From assembly GCA_964444075.1 (NCBI GenBank), contig CAYUFF010000009.1:1-27979 (forward strand): DNA of 27,979 bases, read 5' to 3'. Positions 1 to 6,986 of the stretch are shown in pieces. Position 1 is the stretch's first letter. Each line of letters starts with the position of its first letter. The DNA is from CAYUFF01 sp964444075. GTDB taxonomy: Archaea; Aenigmatarchaeota; Aenigmatarchaeia; CG10238-14; SCSR01. Under the pieces are notes generated by a model that saw only the letters and a program-made list of their open reading frames with translations, did not search any database and was not told the origin of the DNA. A program made the position numbers and the translations under genes.

Positions 1-7
1 AGTTTCC

Positions 8-646
8 GTGGTGTTCTCCATGGTTTCTCGGGACGGAGAGCTGCCAATCAGGAAGACGGGTACGACTACAGTCGGAATTATCTGCTCGGACGGCGTGGTG
101 CTCGCCGCCGAGAAGAAGTCTACGATGGGCTACATGGTGGCGAGCAAAGAGGCTAAGAAAATAGTCCCGATAGACACACACATCGCGATAACCATCGCCG
201 GCTTCGAGGGCGACGCGCAAGCGTTGGTAAGGTACATGAGGGCCGAGCTTAAGCTTTTCGCGATAGAGAACAAGAGGAAGGTTACCGTTAGGGGCGCCGC
301 TACGCTCCTGGCGAACATCCTTCACTCGGGTAGGTGGACGTTTCTCCCTTACATGGTCCAGCTGATAGTGGCTGGCTACGACGATAAGCCGAGGATTTTC
401 ACCCTGGACGCGTTGGGTTCGTTGGAGGAAGAGGAGAAGTTTTTCTCCACCGGCTCTGGATCCCCGATGGCCTTGGGAGTTTTGGAAAGTTCGTACGAAG
501 AAGGTATCGGCATTGAGGAAGGCAAGGCGCTCGCGATCAGCGCGATCAAGGCCGCCGTGGAGAGGGACATAGCTTCCGGCGGGAGGGCGATAGACGTAGC
601 CGTGATCACCGAGAAGGGTATAGAGATTTCGAGGCACGAGGTCTGA
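8..646 (+). CDS. psmB: 20S proteasome beta subunit
   Basis: Catalytic subunit of the 20S core particle, an N-terminal nucleophile threonine protease. A short propeptide ends in KTG, and the mature protein begins TTTVG, so Thr19 of this reading becomes Thr1. Numbered from Thr1, Glu17 and Lys33 are in place (Glu17, not Asp, as I recall for the Thermoplasma beta subunit), and the GSGSP motif around Ser129 is present. Length and the AGFEGDAQ and GGRAIDVAV blocks fit an active archaeal beta subunit. The start is uncertain: GTG at 8, GTG at 11 and ATG at 20 are in frame, and the frame is open to the left edge; ATG 20 would give a 14-residue propeptide. aCPSF1 follows after 42 bp, a pairing found in many archaea. 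No alpha subunit lies in this window. It would be the protease for the ATPase and tagging genes at 2911-8744 (inference). Confidence 0.96.
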   Translation: MVFSMVSRDGELPIRKTGTTTVGIICSDGVVLAAEKKSTMGYMVASKEAKKIVPIDTHIAITIAGFEGDAQALVRYMRAELKLFAIENKRKVTVRGAATLLANILHSGRWTFLPYMVQLIVAGYDDKPRIFTLDALGSLEEEEKFFSTGSGSPMALGVLESSYEEGIGIEEGKALAISAIKAAVERDIASGGRAIDVAVITEKGIEISRHEV

Positions 647-662
647 GCGACCCTGCGGGCGG

Positions 663-677
663 ATTTTAGTTTTTTTG
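663..677 (+). terminator. T-rich tract between psmB and aCPSF1
   Basis: A T-run interrupted by AG lies 17-30 bp after the psmB stop codon. Archaeal transcripts often end at such U-tracts without a hairpin, so it may act as a partial terminator. It could equally be the leader of the next gene, whose Shine-Dalgarno-like GGTGG lies just downstream. Confidence 0.3.
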
Positions 678-688
678 AGGGTGGTAGG

Positions 689-2557
689 ATGGAAATTCTG
701 GAAAGGGTAAAGGAAGTCTTACCGAGGGGTGTGGTTAGCAAGGTCGAGCTGGAAGGGTCGGAGGTGGTCGTATACACCAGGGACGAAAAGTTCTTCCTAG
801 AGCACGGCGAAATCGTCAAGGAAGCCGTGAAAACCCTCAAGAAAAGGATAGAGGTGAGGGCCGAAAGGGAACTCTGCCTCCCGCAGGAAGAGGCCGAAGA
901 GAAGATCCGCAAGCTCGTCCCGGAGGAAGCTTCGATAAAGTACGTGAAGTTCGAACCGGAGAGGAGCATAGTTATCGTAGGTGCCGAGAAGCCGGGAATA
1001 GTCATAGGCAAGAAGGGGGAGAAGCTTAGGGAGATAAAGAGGGAAACGTTCTGGACGCCGAGGATAGAGAGGATACCGCCGATCCAGTCTGACGTGGTGA
1101 AGGGCATAAGGGGGTTGCTCCTCAGGGAGTCGAAGTTCAGGAAGGCCTTCCTGAACAGGGTGGGGAAGAACATCTTCAGCGAGAGGAAGACGGGTAGGGA
1201 TTGGGTGAGGATAATCTGCTTGGGCGGGTGCAGGGAGGTCGGCAGGTCGTGCATGCTCCTCGAGACGCCGAAGTCGAAAATACTGATAGATTGCGGCGTG
1301 AACGTGGGGGGAAAGGACTCGGGCATGCTCCCGTTCTTCAACACGAAGGAGTTCGACTACACGGAGCTCGACGCGATCGTCGTTTCCCATGCTCATCTCG
1401 ACCACATAGGGGCCGTCCCCCTGCTCTACGAGTACGGCTACGACGGTCCGCTCTACCTAACCCCACCGACGGTGGACCTGGCAACCCTCCTCTGGCTGGA
1501 CTACATAGACGTGATGCAAAAATCCATGGAAAAACCCCTGTTCACGGCGAGGGGCGTGAAGGAGGCGGTCAAGCACGCCATAACGCTGGACTATGGTGAG
1601 GTCTCGGACATAGCTCCAGACGTCAGGCTTACCTTTGAGAACGCGGGTCACGTGCTCGGTTCGGCCTTAATCCACTTGCACATAGGGGAGGGCCTCCACA
1701 ACATCCTGTATGCCCTGGACCAAAAGTTCGGTAGGACGACGTTGCTAGACCCCGCCTGCACCAACTTCCAGAGGAACGAGACCGTGATCATCGAGGCAAC
1801 CTACGGAAAGGCCGGCGACGTCATGCCAAGCCGCAGGGAGGCCGAGCAGCAGTTGATGGAAGTGGTCAACAGGACGATGGAAAGGGGAGGGGTCGCGCTA
1901 ATACCCGCGTTCGCTGTAGAGAGGGCGCAGGAAGTGATGGCCATCCTAGCCGAGAACGACTTCCAGTACCCGGTGTACGTGGACGGTATGATCTGGGATG
2001 CGAACGCGATATTCACGACATACCCGGAGTACCTTTCGAAGAGGGTGATGAAGAAAATCTTCGCCGGTGAGAACCCGTTTCTCAAGCCGATTTTCAAGAG
2101 GATAGCCTCCGCGAGCGACAGGGAAAAGGCTAGGGAAGACAGGCCGTGCGTGATAATCTCCACCTCGGGAATGTTGGTAGGCGGTCCGGTGATAGAGCAC
2201 CTGAGGGCTCTCGCCGAGGACGAGAGGAGCACCCTGATATTCTGCGGCTACCAGTGCGAGGGGACGTTGGGAAGCAGGATCCAGAAGGGTTGGAGGGAGA
2301 TACCGTACCAGACCGAGGAGGGAAAAACGATAACGGTCCCGTTGAAGATGGAGGTCGCCACGATCGACGGGCTCAGCGGGCATTCTGGGAGGAACCAGTT
2401 GATCGCCTTCATCGGGAACCTTAGGGCTAGGCCCGAAAGGGTCTTAGTGGTACACGGCGAGGCGCAAAAGACTGTCGACCTCGCGTCGACGCTGGCGAAG
2501 ATATTCAGGGTGGAGGCTTACGCGCCGAGGAACCTCGAGGCCGTGAGGTTGAGGTGA
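689..2557 (+). CDS. fttA: aCPSF1/FttA, KH-domain beta-CASP ribonuclease and transcription termination factor
   Basis: Archaeal homologue of the cleavage and polyadenylation endonuclease CPSF73; in archaea this family cleaves nascent RNA and terminates transcription. The N-terminal ~150 residues are KH domains with a GKKG loop at residues 107-110. The metallo-beta-lactamase core follows: GGCREVGRSC near 179, the zinc motif HAHLDH at 234-239, and GHVLGSA. The beta-CASP part has EATYG (motif A), PAFAVERAQE, the SGMLVGGPV block and the terminal VHGEAQK histidine. At 622 aa it is close to the usual 630-640. ATG 689 is preceded by GGTGG. It lies 42 bp after psmB, probably co-transcribed. The stop codon overlaps a possible 38-codon ORF starting at 2554. 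No catalytic residue appears to be missing. Confidence 0.96.
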   Translation: MEILERVKEVLPRGVVSKVELEGSEVVVYTRDEKFFLEHGEIVKEAVKTLKKRIEVRAERELCLPQEEAEEKIRKLVPEEASIKYVKFEPERSIVIVGAEKPGIVIGKKGEKLREIKRETFWTPRIERIPPIQSDVVKGIRGLLLRESKFRKAFLNRVGKNIFSERKTGRDWVRIICLGGCREVGRSCMLLETPKSKILIDCGVNVGGKDSGMLPFFNTKEFDYTELDAIVVSHAHLDHIGAVPLLYEYGYDGPLYLTPPTVDLATLLWLDYIDVMQKSMEKPLFTARGVKEAVKHAITLDYGEVSDIAPDVRLTFENAGHVLGSALIHLHIGEGLHNILYALDQKFGRTTLLDPACTNFQRNETVIIEATYGKAGDVMPSRREAEQQLMEVVNRTMERGGVALIPAFAVERAQEVMAILAENDFQYPVYVDGMIWDANAIFTTYPEYLSKRVMKKIFAGENPFLKPIFKRIASASDREKAREDRPCVIISTSGMLVGGPVIEHLRALAEDERSTLIFCGYQCEGTLGSRIQKGWREIPYQTEEGKTITVPLKMEVATIDGLSGHSGRNQLIAFIGNLRARPERVLVVHGEAQKTVDLASTLAKIFRVEAYAPRNLEAVRLR

Positions 2558-2670
2558 AGTGGGCTAGCGTCGAGGGAGCCACGCAACTTGTCTTTTTCGA
2601 CGAGGACAACTCGTCGGACGTTCGAAACCGACGCCTCCTAACTCTTACGGTGTCGACGGACGCGCTGTGA
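2554..2670 (+). CDS. possible 38-aa ORF overlapping the aCPSF1 stop codon
   Basis: A GTG at 2554-2556 overlaps the TGA stop of aCPSF1 (GTGA), the same kind of junction seen at 6719 and at 12030-12033. The frame encodes 38 residues beginning MKWASVEGATQLVFFDEDN and ends at TGA 2668-2670. Codon choice (GAC, GAG, GTC, TCG) resembles neighbouring genes. I recognise no family. Two alternative RNA stems fall inside the frame, so this could be noncoding. It may be a coupled small protein or chance. Confidence 0.25.
   Translation: MKWASVEGATQLVFFDEDNSSDVRNRRLLTLTVSTDAL
2596..2634 (+). other. two mutually exclusive hairpins downstream of aCPSF1
   Basis: A perfect 7-bp stem CGACGAG/CTCGTCG (2598-2604 with 2610-2616, loop GACAA) overlaps a perfect 6-bp stem CGTCGG/CCGACG (2612-2617 with 2628-2633). 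Both need bases 2612-2616, so only one can form. A short T-run (2592-2597) precedes them. This could be a 3' processing or termination region for aCPSF1, which in other archaea is thought to autoregulate. Function is inferred only. Confidence 0.4.
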
Positions 2671-2683
2671 TGCGGACGGAGAC

Positions 2684-2698
2684 CGAAACCCTTAAATA
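2684..2698 (+). promoter_or_regulatory. BRE/TATA promoter upstream of the tagging operon
   Basis: CGAAAC (2684-2689) directly followed by CTTAAATA (2691-2698) is a good archaeal BRE plus TATA box. Expected initiation about 25 bp downstream, near 2720, is just before the structured stretch 2728-2840 and 190 bp before the ATPase start. It is the only strong TATA candidate I see between aCPSF1 and the operon. Confidence 0.6.
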
Positions 2699-2723
2699 GT
2701 TTTAACGCCAATAATTTAACTAG

Positions 2724-2845
2724 TATGAGACACCCCCTCGGAACGTGTCCGGTGGTCGTAGGATCCATGATCGCGAAAGTTTATTTTCTCCTTTCCCCGA
2801 CTGCGACTCCGAGGGGGGAAACGGGGTCTTAAAACCCCCGCCCTA
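2724..2845 (+). ncRNA. candidate structured RNA or 5' leader of the tagging operon
   Basis: A perfect 10-bp stem pairs 2733-2742 (CCCCCTCGGA) with 2808-2817 (TCCGAGGGGG). Nested directly inside it, 2755-2761 (GTCGTAG) pairs with 2801-2807 (CTGCGAC, one G-U), and inside that GATC-CAT-GATC can form a small hairpin. A further stem, CGGGG/CCCCG, lies at 2822-2826 and 2836-2840. It begins about 25 bp after a BRE/TATA box. A T-run at 2887-2894 could end a free small RNA, or the stretch may be the 5' leader of the ATPase mRNA. I found no tRNA, SRP, RNase P or C/D box signature. No coding frame here looks real. Confidence 0.4.
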
Positions 2846-2910
2846 ATTCTGCCCGAACGAAAGGTTGTTGAAAAGAGTAGAGTCTTCTTTTTTCGCACGC
2901 TCGGAAAGGG

Positions 2911-5151
2911 GTGAGGAGGGTGAGTGAAGGGGTCGGAGTCGAGGAACTGGAGGAAAGGTTGAGAGCGCTGGACGAGGAATACCGGGAACGTCTCCAGGAG
3001 TACAACGAACTCACCGCGAGACTGGAGAAGCTGAGGAAGGTGCTGAACGCGCTGGAAGGCGGCCCGTACAGGTTGCTCACCGACCTCGAAAGGTTGACCA
3101 TTCCCGTCGACGGCGAAACCAAAGAGTGCATACGCTCGGGCGATACGGTATGGACGAAGGAACAGCTCGGGGAGGAAATTTACAGGGAGATCTTGAAGGG
3201 TATGGAAGAGGGTAAGAACCCGGGGTTGTTGCTCTCGAAGGAAGGGATACCGGTCGGGGTGGTGGAAGGCAACGGGAGGGTTTTGAAGAAGGCGGTAGTG
3301 AGGAACGTCGGGAGCGAAGTGGACGGTAGGAGGAAGGTTTTCTTGGAGCTAGAAGACAGGCAGACCGTGATCTCGAAGGTTTACGATAGCGAGAAAGACT
3401 TGGACCTGAGACTACTGAAGGAAGGACAGGTCGTCGGCATATCTCCGGTGGATTATTCGATTAAGGAGGTCGTCAGGGAACCGCTTTCGACCTTCAGGGT
3501 CGAAAGGACGGGAGACCTGGACTTTGCCAGCGTCGGGGGTTTGGAGGACGTTAAGGAGGAGCTGAGGAGGTGCGTCCTGAACTTATTCCGGAGGGAAGAT
3601 TTGGCCGAGCGCTTCGACGTGAAACCCCCGAACATTTTGTTTGTCGGTCCTCCGGGCTGCGGTAAAACCCTCTTGGCGAAGGCCTTGGTGAACGAAGTGA
3701 GCAAGTACCGCGACGGAGTCGAGTTCCTCTACTTCGCCGGCGGGCAGGCCAAGAAGGGAGTCGTGGGAGAGAGTGCGGAACTGCTGACAAGCCTGTTCGA
3801 AGAGGCGAAGAGGCTGGCCGGTGAAGGGAAGGTTTGCGTGATCTTCATAGACGAGTTCGAAGCGATAGGAGCGAGGAGGGAAGAGGAAGGGAGCGTCGGG
3901 AGGGAAGCCTTCAGCGTGCTGTCGCGCTACCTCGAGGAGGCGAAGGAAGAGAAAAACGTCATAGTGATAGGTGCCACGAACTACCCCTCGTTGGTAGACA
4001 TAGCCCTCCAGAGGGCCGGGAGGTTCGAGAAGGTCATAGAAGTTCCGCCCCCCGAAACTAAGCGGGTGAGGAGGAAGATACTCGAGATCCACCTCAGAAA
4101 AACCGGGAGAGAGCTCCGTGAGATCCTCGACGACGACGTTAACCTGGACGAGGTCGCCAGGAGGTGCAGGGGTTGGACCGGTGCCGACCTAGAGAGGTTG
4201 GTGAAGGAGGCAGCCAGGTATGCGATAGAAAGGGGGAGGGGCAAAATCTCCAGGGAGGATTTCGAGGACGCCCTCGGTAAGGTGCTCCGCGAAACCGTGT
4301 TCGATAGGTGGATAAGGAGCGAACTGTTGGAAAAGGGTTACTCATTCCCACCGCCGGAAAGCGTCGAGTGGGAGGAGGTAGTGGGCTACGACGACATCGT
4401 CAAAACCCTCAAGGACTACGTTAGGGTGTTGGAGGAGGTGGCGGAGCTCCGAGACGAGGGTAGGGAAGTCGACCGCGTCAAGGCGGGTTGGCTGAAGGGA
4501 GGCATCCTGCTCTACGGAGAAGAGGGCGTAGGAAAGAGGTTGTTGGCGAAAGCATTGCTGACGGAGTATGAGAGAAGGGGGATAGGAAGGGTATTCCGGA
4601 TAAACGTCTCCGACATAAAACACCCCTACGTCGGAGAGTCTGAGAGGAGACTGAGGACCGTCTTCGAGACCGTCAAGCGCCTGCCGGCGATCCTCTACAT
4701 AGAAGACTTGGAGACGTTCCTGCCCAAGCACCCCCCTGCTGGAGACCCAGTCGCAGACTCGCTGAAGAAGCTGTTCCTCCAGTTGATGGACGAGGCCATG
4801 GGCACCAACTCGTACCTCGTAGCGACCACCAGGGAGATAGACAGCGTCGACCCCTCGGCCCTCCAGAGGCTCCAGACCGTTTACGTAGGCTTGCCCGACG
4901 ACGCGACGAAGAAGGAGATGTTCAGGTACTTCGCCGACCGGGTCGGTGTGAAGCTCGGCAGCGACGTTAACCTCGACGAGCTCGTCAAGCACGTCAGGAC
5001 GAGGAGCGACATAGAGTCGCTGTACCAAAGGGTGTTCTTCCTCTGCAAGGAAAGGGGAAAAGACGTTGCCGGCCACGATGACTTCTTGGACGCGTTGGGA
5101 GTGAAGCGTGAGGGCGCTGGCAGGCCGGAGAGCAAGGTTATGTACCTGTAG
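2911..5151 (+). CDS. tandem-AAA proteasomal ATPase (PAN/Mpa-like) with HbYX tail
   Basis: Predicted unfoldase feeding the 20S proteasome. Residues 9-48 are a charged heptad-rich coiled coil, as in PAN and Mpa/ARC, where the bacterial coiled coil binds Pup. Residues ~105-190 fit a beta-rich OB-type ring domain. AAA module 1 (~205-460) has Walker A GPPGCGKT 246-253, Walker B VIFIDE 310-315, GATN sensor 354-357 and RAGRF arginine fingers 368-372. AAA module 2 (~480-730) is degenerate: GEEGVGKR 536-543 in place of Walker A, IED in place of DE near 597-599, and no RxGRF. The C-terminus MYL fits HbYX, the 20S gate-opening motif. At 746 aa it is much longer than PAN (~400) or Mpa (~600), which have a single AAA domain. 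The start is GTG 2911 (GTG 2920 is also possible). The next gene starts 11 bp downstream. Confidence 0.9.
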   Translation: MRRVSEGVGVEELEERLRALDEEYRERLQEYNELTARLEKLRKVLNALEGGPYRLLTDLERLTIPVDGETKECIRSGDTVWTKEQLGEEIYREILKGMEEGKNPGLLLSKEGIPVGVVEGNGRVLKKAVVRNVGSEVDGRRKVFLELEDRQTVISKVYDSEKDLDLRLLKEGQVVGISPVDYSIKEVVREPLSTFRVERTGDLDFASVGGLEDVKEELRRCVLNLFRREDLAERFDVKPPNILFVGPPGCGKTLLAKALVNEVSKYRDGVEFLYFAGGQAKKGVVGESAELLTSLFEEAKRLAGEGKVCVIFIDEFEAIGARREEEGSVGREAFSVLSRYLEEAKEEKNVIVIGATNYPSLVDIALQRAGRFEKVIEVPPPETKRVRRKILEIHLRKTGRELREILDDDVNLDEVARRCRGWTGADLERLVKEAARYAIERGRGKISREDFEDALGKVLRETVFDRWIRSELLEKGYSFPPPESVEWEEVVGYDDIVKTLKDYVRVLEEVAELRDEGREVDRVKAGWLKGGILLYGEEGVGKRLLAKALLTEYERRGIGRVFRINVSDIKHPYVGESERRLRTVFETVKRLPAILYIEDLETFLPKHPPAGDPVADSLKKLFLQLMDEAMGTNSYLVATTREIDSVDPSALQRLQTVYVGLPDDATKKEMFRYFADRVGVKLGSDVNLDELVKHVRTRSDIESLYQRVFFLCKERGKDVAGHDDFLDALGVKREGAGRPESKVMYL

Positions 5152-5162
5152 GGGGTGACGGC

Positions 5163-6722
5163 GTGGGAATAATATCGACGCGACCGCGCGGCGTCGAAAG
5201 GGAGATGCCGTTGCTGGGTAGCGGTTTTAGACAGCTCACCGACTTTTCCCTCGGGGACGTCGAGGCGAGCGACGTACTCAGTGACGTTACGATGCCGAAG
5301 ACCGTCCGCTGGATGGAGAGTTTAACCACTCGCCTCCCCGGCGAGAGGGTCCTGAAGAACTCCACCAGGGTGTACAAAGACTTGGGGTACCTGGAGGTTT
5401 CCTCGCCGACTTACGCGGACCCCCAGGAGGGCGTGATCTACGCATGCTGCCTCCCCGAAGTAATCTCGGTAGAGGTCGGTAAGACGGTGGGAGCGGTGCC
5501 TTACTCGTCCAACATCGCGAAGAGCACCGGCGGGTACGCCTTCTTCGGCACCCACTACAACGTCCTCCTTTCCAGGAAGAGGATGGCGGAAGCGACGAAG
5601 GACAACTGGGAAGTGTTCAGGAAGTGTTTGGTCCCGTGGATGGTCGCCAGGACGGTCTTGCAGGGGATCGGCCATCCTGTGAGGATAGGGGGAAGGCTCG
5701 AGTTCGTGATCTCCCCGAGGTCGCTCGGGATAGCCCGCGAGGTTTCGCTCTCGACCACCGACGAATCGAGGGGTCTGGTGAACACGAGGGACGAACCGCA
5801 CGCGAACCCCGAAAAGTTCTTCAGGTACCACGACATAAACTTCGAAGCGGTGAGGAGCCCGTTCCAGTTTTACCTTATGGATTGTGCGAACGCCCTGGTC
5901 TACTCGGCTTTCGACAGGGGGTTCATCGACCGACGGAGGGTGGAGGGCTTCTACCCGGGTGACGTCAGGACTTCCTTGAGGGAAATATCCGCCGTCGAGA
6001 GCTTCCCATGGGAGTACACGAACGCCGAGGGGAAGAGGGTTAGCGTCTTCGATGTCTTCGACGAGTACATCTCGTCGGTCGAGGAGATGTTCGACGAGGC
6101 CGTGAGGGCCGAAGGGGCTGAGGTCCTTGACGGTGACGCCGGTTTCACCGCCGACAGGACGGACGCCGAAGCCCTTAAGCTCATCGAGCGGGTCGTCGAC
6201 GAGTTCAGGAACGGTAACGTAGAAAAGTTCGAGGAGGGAATTGATTGGGTCAAAAAGTGGGTGTGCTACGGCGAGACGAGAGGCCGTCTGGAAAGGGACG
6301 ACGGCGAGCTGGTAAAGTTTCTGCTGTCCTTCGGGTGCGTCGGGAGCGACTCGACCGAAGCCTACCTCCGGGGAAGGAAAACCGCGGAGGAGCGGTACGT
6401 AGGCTTCGACCCCTACCGGTCGCTGGAATACTTCAAGAAAGCCGTCGGCGCGCGTGGGTTCGAAAGGAAGTGTGCCGTTTGTCTCGCCACAGGACCCTCG
6501 GGGACTAGGGACAGGCTGAAGAGCGCGATAATGAACAACCCGAGGGTTGGGAGAGAAGTAGTCGCCTGCGGGTGGGAGTTCGTGGAGTTTAGGGGAGGAG
6601 AGATCGTCCGCTTTTCCAACCGCGTGTACTACCCGCCGCACGAGTTGGAGGATTTGGCGGAAATTTTCGCGAGCGCCGACTCGGTGGATGTGGCGTTCGA
6701 CAGGTTGAAAAGGCGTGGGTGA
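5163..6722 (+). CDS. PafA/Dop-family protein 1 (Pup ligase/depupylase homologue, conserved active site)
   Basis: Homologue of the glutamine-synthetase-fold enzymes that join or remove Pup at lysine side chains (PafA ligase, Dop deamidase/depupylase). Signature blocks occur in family order: GVERE (10-14, metal-binding ExE of GxExE), NSTRVYKDLG (66-75) matching NGARLYLDVG with the catalytic Asp as Asp73, Glu78, GTHYN (129-133) at GxHEN, VNTRDEPHA (206-214) nearly identical to the family's NTRDEPHA, GIDWVKK (359-365), GPSGTRD (444-450), and a C-terminal GWEF-x10-RFSN block as in Dop. At 519 aa it is within family length. The ~54 residues between ExE and the Asp motif are PafA-like; the longer Dop insertion is absent. 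The Glu of HEN is Tyr132. GTG 5163 is needed to keep GVERE; the stop overlaps the next start by 4 bp. I cannot tell ligase from depupylase. Confidence 0.9.
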   Translation: MGIISTRPRGVEREMPLLGSGFRQLTDFSLGDVEASDVLSDVTMPKTVRWMESLTTRLPGERVLKNSTRVYKDLGYLEVSSPTYADPQEGVIYACCLPEVISVEVGKTVGAVPYSSNIAKSTGGYAFFGTHYNVLLSRKRMAEATKDNWEVFRKCLVPWMVARTVLQGIGHPVRIGGRLEFVISPRSLGIAREVSLSTTDESRGLVNTRDEPHANPEKFFRYHDINFEAVRSPFQFYLMDCANALVYSAFDRGFIDRRRVEGFYPGDVRTSLREISAVESFPWEYTNAEGKRVSVFDVFDEYISSVEEMFDEAVRAEGAEVLDGDAGFTADRTDAEALKLIERVVDEFRNGNVEKFEEGIDWVKKWVCYGETRGRLERDDGELVKFLLSFGCVGSDSTEAYLRGRKTAEERYVGFDPYRSLEYFKKAVGARGFERKCAVCLATGPSGTRDRLKSAIMNNPRVGREVVACGWEFVEFRGGEIVRFSNRVYYPPHELEDLAEIFASADSVDVAFDRLKRRG

Positions 6723-6979
6723 CGTCCGTGCGCTCTCCGGATTTGGTTGGTAGGGTGTATGAGATGAAGACGAAGAGCGAGGAGGGGTACAGGCAGAGGG
6801 AAAGGGTGGAAGAAGCCGAGAGGACCGTCGCGGAGGAGGGTGAGAAGCGGGAACCAAAGTACAAGGTCGACGTGGAGCCGGAGATCAGGAAGGCGTTGGA
6901 GGCCGCGAGGAAGTCGCTCGGGAAGTACAAGGTTAGGGTGGAGGCCGAGGACGTAGAAGTGTACAGGGGAGGAGAGTAG
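6719..6979 (+). CDS. Pup-like protein modifier ending in Gly-Gly-Glu
   Basis: Predicted small protein tag. It ends VYRGGE; bacterial Pup ends GGE or GGQ, and the terminal glutamate is what PafA conjugates to lysine. The protein is rich in Glu, Lys and Arg, has no Cys and no hydrophobic core, so it is probably largely disordered like Pup. A helical stretch PEIRKALEAARKSLGKYK in its C-terminal half could pair with the ATPase coiled coil. GTG 6719 overlaps the previous stop (GTGA) and gives 86 aa; an in-frame ATG at 6764 gives 71 aa, nearer to the ~60-70 aa of bacterial Pup. It sits between two PafA/Dop homologues and ends 7 bp before the second. Because it already ends in Glu, no deamidation step would be needed. 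Sequence similarity to bacterial Pup outside the tail is weak; the call rests on tail, size, composition and context. Confidence 0.8.
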   Translation: MTSVRSPDLVGRVYEMKTKSEEGYRQRERVEEAERTVAEEGEKREPKYKVDVEPEIRKALEAARKSLGKYKVRVEAEDVEVYRGGE

Positions 6980-6986
6980 AGGGACG

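Noticed and set aside
376..1344. Long minus-strand open frame opposite psmB and aCPSF1
   Set aside because: It is a shadow of two certain genes on the plus strand, Ser/Leu-rich with no recognisable domain.
2724..2845. SRP RNA, 5S rRNA, RNase P or C/D box RNA assignment for the structured stretch
   Set aside because: The size and conserved sequence elements of these families are not present.
5322..6857. 511-codon minus-strand open frame opposite the first PafA/Dop-like gene
   Set aside because: Pro/Arg-rich composition typical of an antisense frame; the plus strand carries conserved PafA/Dop motifs.
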